Below are positions 63,959-64,000 of a stretch of 64,000 nucleotides of DNA, one piece after another; the first letter of the stretch is position 1, and every line of letters begins with the position of its first letter. Below the pieces are notes generated by a model. It was not told where the DNA came from. It worked only from the letters and a program-made list of their open reading frames with translations, and searched no databases. This stretch comes from Macrostomum hystrix (Eukaryota > Platyhelminthes > Macrostomidae): NCBI GenBank assembly GCA_950097015.1, contig CATNEN010000033.1, positions 3,022,001 to 3,086,000 on the forward strand, given 5' to 3'. The position numbers and the translations under genes are program-made.

Positions 63959-64000
63959 ATATAATGAAGTCAAGTCATATTTGGTTATTGATTACCATTA

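Overview
This is a window of animal nuclear DNA. Genes are split by GT-AG introns, often with GTGAGT-type donors. Coding exons are GC-rich and set in AT-rich non-coding DNA. The gene set includes an LDL-receptor-family protein, a CCDC60-like protein and an otopetrin-like channel. The mixture of tandem arrays, DNA transposons and a tRNA-headed SINE would suit a repeat-rich spiralian such as a free-living flatworm, but that placement is an inference and no marker gene settles it.

Layout. Positions 1-2,265 hold two adjacent minisatellites with a shared core. An LDLR/VLDLR-like receptor lies on the minus strand at 3,571-6,060. Just upstream of it are a signal-peptide exon and an LDLa-like exon (6,886-7,344) that may be an alternative start of the same gene. 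From 20,665 down to 8,546 a 12-exon minus-strand gene can be assembled with every splice phase consistent. It predicts 812 residues resembling CCDC60. Its introns carry at least five minisatellites, two SINE copies and a broken Crypton recombinase. Positions 22,576-28,399 are a complete EnSpm/CACTA-like transposon with a transposase and a DUF4806 partner gene. A reverse transcriptase fragment follows. At 29,659-30,648 is a secreted PAN/LamG-like gene, with a broken paralogue at 50,450-51,102.

Positions 31,922-37,246 are dominated by satellites, including a 3.8 kb array of about 102 units of 37 bp. A two-exon gene with a minisatellite intron follows (37,299-38,564). Positions 40,438-44,091 are a 3.65 kb element with perfect 9-bp target duplications, long inverted arms built of 178-bp tandem repeats, and inside it a two-exon gene with a signal peptide. 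An otopetrin-like gene lies at about 46,809-48,446 and a small one-TM ORF at 52,337. An apparently intact mariner with about 200-bp inverted repeats spans 52,952-54,706. A frameshifted, intron-containing transposon-like gene (59,174-62,234) is flanked by a dispersed TTTCGCGAAAATACC-type repeat. The last exon of a cysteine-rich protein with a poly(A) signal closes the window.

The most unusual pattern is that minisatellites repeatedly sit within about 8-60 nt of splice sites in two separate genes, and some of their units carry splice-site-like sequences. The second is the inverted-array element with a secreted-protein gene. All assignments come from reading the sequence; no database search was run.
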